A stretch of 64,000 bases of DNA, from assembly GCA_964035795.1 (NCBI GenBank), contig CAXIVU010000203.1, positions 38,616 to 102,615 on the forward strand, given 5' to 3'. Source of the DNA: Pterobdella sp. o SKG-2022. Taxonomy: Eukaryota > Annelida > Clitellata > Hirudinida > Piscicolidae. Both the position numbers and the translations under genes were made by a program. Positions 61,450-64,000 of this stretch are shown here, piece by piece; positions within the stretch are counted from its first letter, which is position 1, and each line of letters starts with the position of its first letter. The notes beneath the pieces are model-generated. The model did no database searches, was not told the DNA's origin, and saw only the letters and a program-made list of their open reading frames with translations.

Positions 61450-61576
61450 TTCTGTATGGTTTCAGTTACGTTCAAAATACATTTTCTGCATTATTTTTGA
61501 ATTAATTCATACTTTATTTTCTTTTTTTGTTTTTTTTTTTATTGTTTTACATATAAAACTTTTAAAAAGATTTCCT

Positions 61577-61584
61577 CTTATATA
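61577..61584 (-). promoter_or_regulatory. Candidate TATA box for the giant repeat gene
   Basis: The minus strand reads TATATAAG here (within the palindrome 'cttatataag'), a full match to the TATA-box consensus, about 130 bp upstream of the ATG at 61449. A transcript starting some 30 bp downstream would have a 5' leader of about 100 nt. No clear initiator element follows, and such matches arise easily in AT-rich DNA. Confidence 0.3.
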
Positions 61585-61745
61585 AGCGTTTGGTTGTATA
61601 CTAACGTTAAAATTGATATGAAAAGCTGGTACGTACCTGCAGTCAGCCACAAAGTCATAATGCACACAAGCCATATTAGTAACCTCCGACCCATATCTCA
61701 AAAAATTTTAATTCTTTATTTTTGAAATACCTAATATTAACTCAA

Positions 61746-61762
61746 ATATACTGTCAGTATAT
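61746..61762. repeat. 17-bp palindrome
   Basis: 'atatactg' and 'cagtatat' flank a single t, a perfect 8-bp inverted repeat. No transposon end or protein-binding site could be assigned. Confidence 0.4.
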
Positions 61763-61970
61763 ATTTATTTACTATCTACTAGAGTTTTCACCAAATATTA
61801 TCTCGTCTTTGTAATGAGCACCCAACACGCCGTCAAAAGTGCCAAACCAAAATATTTTGTTTTTAAATGCGTCAAAATTCTATAGCTCATTTTTTGAATA
61901 ATTTTAATCCAGATTTTTCAAAAATTTCTTATGAAATACTCATTTAATCGTGTGATTTTGAAATCGTTTT

Positions 61971-61976
61971 TTTATT
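61971..61976 (-). terminator. Possible AATAAA polyadenylation signal
   Basis: Minus strand AATAAA followed by an A run, about 90 bp past the LINE stop codon at 62062. It could be part of the LINE 3' end or of unrelated AT-rich DNA. Confidence 0.25.
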
Positions 61977-62061
61977 CAGGAAAGCATTTGAGACGACTTA
62001 TTTAAATTATTTCTAAACTTTCCATTCTATATAAAGAATATAGTTAAAAATAAAAAAAAAT

Positions 62062-62235
62062 TTATGAATTCAAAGAATAAAGTTTTTTCCATTCAGATTT
62101 ATTTTTCGCCATTTTTCTTAGTTTCAAAAGATCTTCATGACTGTTCAGTGAAAGGTTTCGAGCTTCTAGATCTTTTTTCAGTACAGCTGGTAATGTTGCT
62201 AATGGCCTTCCTAGAAGTTGTCTATAGCTTTTTGT
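62062..62235 (-). pseudogene. LINE A fragment: end of ORF2 and stop
   Basis: Reads 'LLGRPLATLPAVLKKDLEAR' and ends with 'KSEWKKLYSLNS' and TAA. The 'GRP..TLP..L..DL' and 'EW..L' pattern is the usual end of this family. An A/T-rich tail follows at about 62040-62061. Confidence 0.65.
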
Positions 62236-62528
62236 GCTGGAGCCTCTATATTGAGTCTTAGTATATGACCAAGTAGTGTGTGCCTGCGATAAGCAATGGT
62301 CTGACTTAGTTCGAGTGCTCCTGTTCTTTTATATAGTTTTTCAGATTTTATTTTATCTGGCCAGAATATTCCTACTACTCGTCTGAGAAGGCGGCGAGGG
62401 AAAGAATTTAAGGCAGACTCATCAGTTCTTGTCAATGACCAAGTTCCACAATTGTATAGCAGAATTGGCAATATGTAGGCATTGAACAATCTTACTTTTT
62501 TCTTTAAAGTCAGATTCTTTTTTCCCAT
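62211..62528 (-). pseudogene. LINE A fragment: C-terminal domain 'LFNAYILPILLYNCGTW'
   Basis: About 105 codons with 'KVRLFNAYILPILLYNCGTW', 'RRLLRRVVGIFWPDKI' and 'RRHTLLGHILRL', the conserved C-terminal region after the polymerase in this LINE family. The TAG at 62213-62211 is out of register, because the next frame continues 'SYRQLLGRPLATLPAVLKKD'. Confidence 0.75.
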
Positions 62529-62712
62529 AGCTTCCAGAGCTTGTTCATTGCAGCCATGGGTAGTGCCTTCCGATTTTTTATCTCTTCTTTCATTGCTAAT
62601 ATTGATCCTACTTTTTTAAATTTTAAATTATCTAGACTGTTATGTTTCATTGTGATTATTTCTGTTTTATTTTTGTTCACTATGAGATTATATTTTTCAA
62701 GGTATTGCATAT
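62510..62712 (-). pseudogene. LINE A fragment: thumb region
   Basis: Reads 'LEKYNLIVNKNKTEIITMK', then 'KFKKVGSILAMKEEIKNRK', matching the family pattern 'YNLKVNxxKTE...KKVGSLL...I..RK' that follows YADD. It is one frameshift from the palm segment and another from the next segment, where it overlaps 62510-62528. Confidence 0.7.
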
Positions 62713-62717
62713 TTCTT

Positions 62718-63130
62718 CTATATCAATTTCCTCTTTGTCACAAAATCTACATCATCAGCGTATATTATTTCTTTTCCACTGAGATGAGAAGGCAGGTTTT
62801 TGAATGCTTCTTTTAAATAAATAGAGAATAGGATAGGACTCAAGCTGTCTCCTTGGGGTGAACCTATTGATGTTGAATAGCAATTACCGAACCGATTGTC
62901 TATTTTTATTATCATTTTTGTGTTGGTCAGTAGGTATTTGATCAGCGTCACATCATTTTGTTCAAGAAATGTTTCGCAGTTGTTGATGAGCTGACTTCTC
63001 GAAATGGTGTCAAAAACTGACGACATATCAAAGCTAGTGACATGGATTTTTTGCTTTGTTGTGTATGATGTGGCCATGTTGAACCTGTGTGTCCAAATTA
63101 CATCTGCCGTTGATCTGCCTTTTCTATATG
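62718..63130 (-). pseudogene. LINE A fragment: reverse-transcriptase palm with YADD
   Basis: Contains the catalytic core in order: 'FDMSSVFDTISR' (first catalytic Asp region), 'GSPQGDSLSPILF' near 62864-62826, and the YADD box at 62762-62751 carrying the two metal-binding Asp. After 'YADDVDFVTK' the frame ends at a TAG (62720-62718), whereas the adjacent frame reads 'DKEEIDIEEICNTLK', as expected for the family. The key residues are intact although the reading frame is broken. Confidence 0.8.
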
Positions 63131-63254
63131 ATGATTGTGTGTGTCATGTTTTTCAGCAGCTTCACGCATTCTGTTGAGCCTGATGTGAGACAGGATTTTT
63201 CTCATTACAGGCACGATGTTTATGGGTCTTAGATTTTCAAGTACTTGTGGTTTT
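63098..63254 (-). pseudogene. LINE A fragment: reverse-transcriptase segment 'LRPI...RKILSHIR'
   Basis: This frame reads 'ENLRPINIVPVMRKILSHIR' and continues to 'REAAEKHDTHNHH'. It then runs to a TAA at 63100-63098 that belongs to the wrong frame. The neighbouring frame picks up 'SYRKGRSTADVIWTHR' near 63130, so a second frameshift lies there. It carries no start codon of its own and is recognisable only from family order. Confidence 0.7.
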
Positions 63255-63546
63255 TTGGGTCTTGTATGGATAGGAGTACAGCTGTGTTTAAACCAATGTT
63301 TTCACCCTTCGGAGTTGCACGATTGAATTCTTCTGCAACAATTTCATGTATTTTCCTATCTGCATATTTCAGGATTTCCGCCGTGTTTCCATCGTAATCT
63401 TGGCATTTTCCATTTTTAAATTTTGCTATGGGTGCTGCCACTTCAGAGCTGGATATAAATTTTTTGAAGTTCTCATTTTGTGTAGAGATTTTGCATAGTA
63501 CGGCAGAACCTTCAGAGTTAAATTTCTTCATAAATTGGCTTTTGAC
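63229..63546 (-). pseudogene. LINE A fragment: N-terminal (fingers) part of reverse transcriptase
   Basis: About 100 codons from ATG 63531, with the frame open upstream to the element B poly(A) at 63547. The segment from 'NGKCQDYDGNTAEILKYA' to 'ENIGLNTAVLLSIQ' matches the conserved start of LINE reverse transcriptases (usual form: NGKAxGPDxIxxExLKYA). It stops with TAA at 63231-63229 after 'PKNHKYLKI'. A frame change near 63250 continues the protein with 'KPQVLENLRPI', so the stop comes from a frameshift. Confidence 0.75.
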
Positions 63547-63960
63547 TTTTTTTTTACCCCGAGCACCCTAGTCTTGTTGGGTGCTTCTCTCGTGTCCATC
63601 AAAACCGGCCAGTGGTCGAGAAGCTCAGCCGCTCTCGCGGGGTCGATCCACAGACTCTCGGGGCCCAGTGTGGTACTTATTTTGGGGCAGGTGAAGAGGT
63701 GAGGGGTGTTTGGCAGAGTGGGCATGAAGGTGAGGGATGAGATGAGGGTGAGATTTTGTTGAGGTATGAGAGGATGAAAGTTGATTTATTTGATCTGAGT
63801 TGGGCGAGAGTGCGGCGAGTGTGGTGGTCTAGGGTAGTTTCTGATTCATGAATGGGTGGGGGTTGCTTGCTGAGGGTTTTGTTGTGAGTGGATGATATGT
63901 AGTCGTGTACTATTTTTGTGTGTATGGTTTTTATTGTGGGTAGTTTCTGTTATAAGCATA
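63547..63960 (-). pseudogene. 3' end of a second LINE (element B, jockey/I-like C-terminus)
   Basis: Minus-strand reading from about 63960 gives 'KTIHTKIVHDYISS', 'RRTLAQLRSNKSTFILSYLN' and CPLC (63724-63713). A frameshift in 'caaacacccct' follows, then 'HLFTCPKISTTLGPESLWID' and 'AAELLDHW'. CPLC together with HLFTC is the CCHC zinc-knuckle-like motif at the end of many jockey/I-type ORF2 proteins. An A9 run (63555-63547) after the coding end looks like the poly(A) tail. It abuts LINE A coding sequence, so B probably inserted into or beside A. A stop near 63950 limits recognisable sequence upstream; nothing is recognised in 63961-64000. Confidence 0.75.
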
Positions 63961-64000
63961 TAGAAACTCGTATATGTCTGCAAGAAGTGACTAGGCACCT

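Larger units (their letters stand above)
1..60645 (-). repeat. Coding minisatellite array, 159-bp unit, about 380 copies
   Basis: The landmark 'cataataac' recurs every 159 bp. From 139 to 59128 the distance is exactly 371 x 159, so no net insertion or deletion has built up over 371 units. One 156-bp unit follows (59128-59284), then two of 159, five of 165 (59602-60427) and one of 144 (60427-60571). Units are nearly identical in the core and differ at a small set of recurring sites. A typical unit is about 38% GC. The plus strand is rich in G and T, the minus (proposed coding) strand in A and C. The array continues past the left edge, so its true length is unknown. Confidence 0.97.
61450..62039. 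other. AT-rich spacer between repeat gene and LINE
   Basis: No gene supported. A 64-codon open stretch on the minus strand (61507-61701) has no recognisable domain and ends in a Lys-rich tail from A-rich DNA, so I do not call it a gene. The spacer holds the candidate TATA box, a 17-bp palindrome and a possible polyadenylation signal. Confidence 0.6.
62040..63546 (-). mobile_element. Decayed non-LTR retrotransposon (element A), 5'-truncated
   Basis: Read right to left, this holds the reverse-transcriptase half of a LINE in family order: fingers with 'NGKCQDYDGNTAEILKYA', 'ENLRPINIVPVMRKILSHIR', 'RKGRSTADVIWTHR', 'FDMSSVFDTISR', 'GSPQGDSLSPILFSIYL', 'YADDVDF', then a C-terminal part with 'LFNAYILPILLYNCGTW'. 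At least five frameshifts break it, so it is inactive. No endonuclease domain is present. It ends with TAA at 62064-62062 followed by an A/T-rich tail. The clade is not certain; the motifs match a reverse-transcriptase family widespread in invertebrates. Confidence 0.85.

Noticed and set aside
1..60645. CRISPR array
   Set aside because: Units are contiguous 159-bp direct repeats with no unique spacers, and the context is eukaryotic.
1..60645. Centromeric or other non-coding satellite
   Set aside because: The unit length would suit a satellite, but the unbroken frame, three-base-multiple length changes and coherent Thr/Ser-rich translation fit coding sequence better. Not fully excluded without transcript data.
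22076..60688. 12,870-codon open frame on the plus strand (Val/Ile-rich repeats)
   Set aside because: It begins at GTG rather than ATG, yields a valine polymer unlike any known protein, and upstream the same frame is cut by TAA at 11351 and 15326. Its openness follows from Thr codons on the other strand read one base out of phase.
61064..61264. 66-codon plus-strand open frame
   Set aside because: It lies opposite the open N-terminal segment of the minus-strand gene and has no recognisable features.
61507..61701. 64-codon minus-strand open frame in the spacer
   Set aside because: No domain, no signal peptide, Lys-rich end from A-rich DNA. It could be an upstream exon but nothing in the sequence supports that.
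62064..62816. Plus-strand open frames (62064-62261 and 62541-62816)
   Set aside because: They lie antisense to the LINE reverse-transcriptase fragments, whose motifs are clear on the minus strand.
63528..63725. 65-codon minus-strand frame as an independent small gene
   Set aside because: Its 'HLFTCPK' and 'ESLWIDPARAAELL' segments are the C-terminal end of a LINE ORF2, joined by a frameshift to 'RRTLAQLRSNKS' upstream.

Overview
The window looks like animal (metazoan) nuclear DNA. It is AT-rich, shows no bacterial gene organisation, and its right end carries decayed non-LTR (LINE) reverse-transcriptase fragments of types common in invertebrate genomes. I cannot name the species.

Layout. Positions 1 to about 60645 are one uninterrupted tandem array, cut by the left window edge. 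Its unit is 159 bp (53 codons). Using the 'cataataac' landmark, 374 units lie between 139 and 59602 and six more diverged units lie up to 60571, giving about 380 complete units plus a partial one. From 60646 to 61449 is non-array sequence in the same reading frame. From 61450 to about 62040 is AT-rich DNA with a candidate TATA box. From about 62040 to 63546 is a frameshifted LINE (element A), and from 63547 to about 63960 the 3' end of a second, jockey/I-like LINE (element B). All of these read on the minus strand.

Main interpretation. The most conspicuous open frame, on the plus strand (22076-60688), would encode an implausible valine-rich polymer starting at GTG. I regard it as an antisense shadow. 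The minus-strand frame whose codons occupy plus positions 1-3, 4-6 and so on is open from an ATG at 61449 to the left edge: 20,483 codons with no stop that I could find. It reads as a threonine/serine-rich, mucin-like protein: 28 Thr and 5 Ser per 53 residues in the typical unit. Every unit-length change I measured (165, 156, 144 versus 159 bp) is a multiple of three. Two in-frame stops on the plus strand (11351, 15326) are ordinary Tyr codons on the minus strand.

Array architecture. The units next to the N-terminal edge (59602-60645) are old, diverged and mostly 165 bp long. Next comes a distinct subfamily (about 56101-59601), then a highly homogenised core (1-56100). Inside the core are nested higher-order duplications: a block of about 5 kb present twice, a 1590-bp block present three to four times, and a 477-bp triplet present three times in one block copy and twice in the other. 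This is the pattern expected from unequal exchange or gene conversion acting on a coding minisatellite. Whether the protein is made, secreted, and where it ends cannot be settled from this window.
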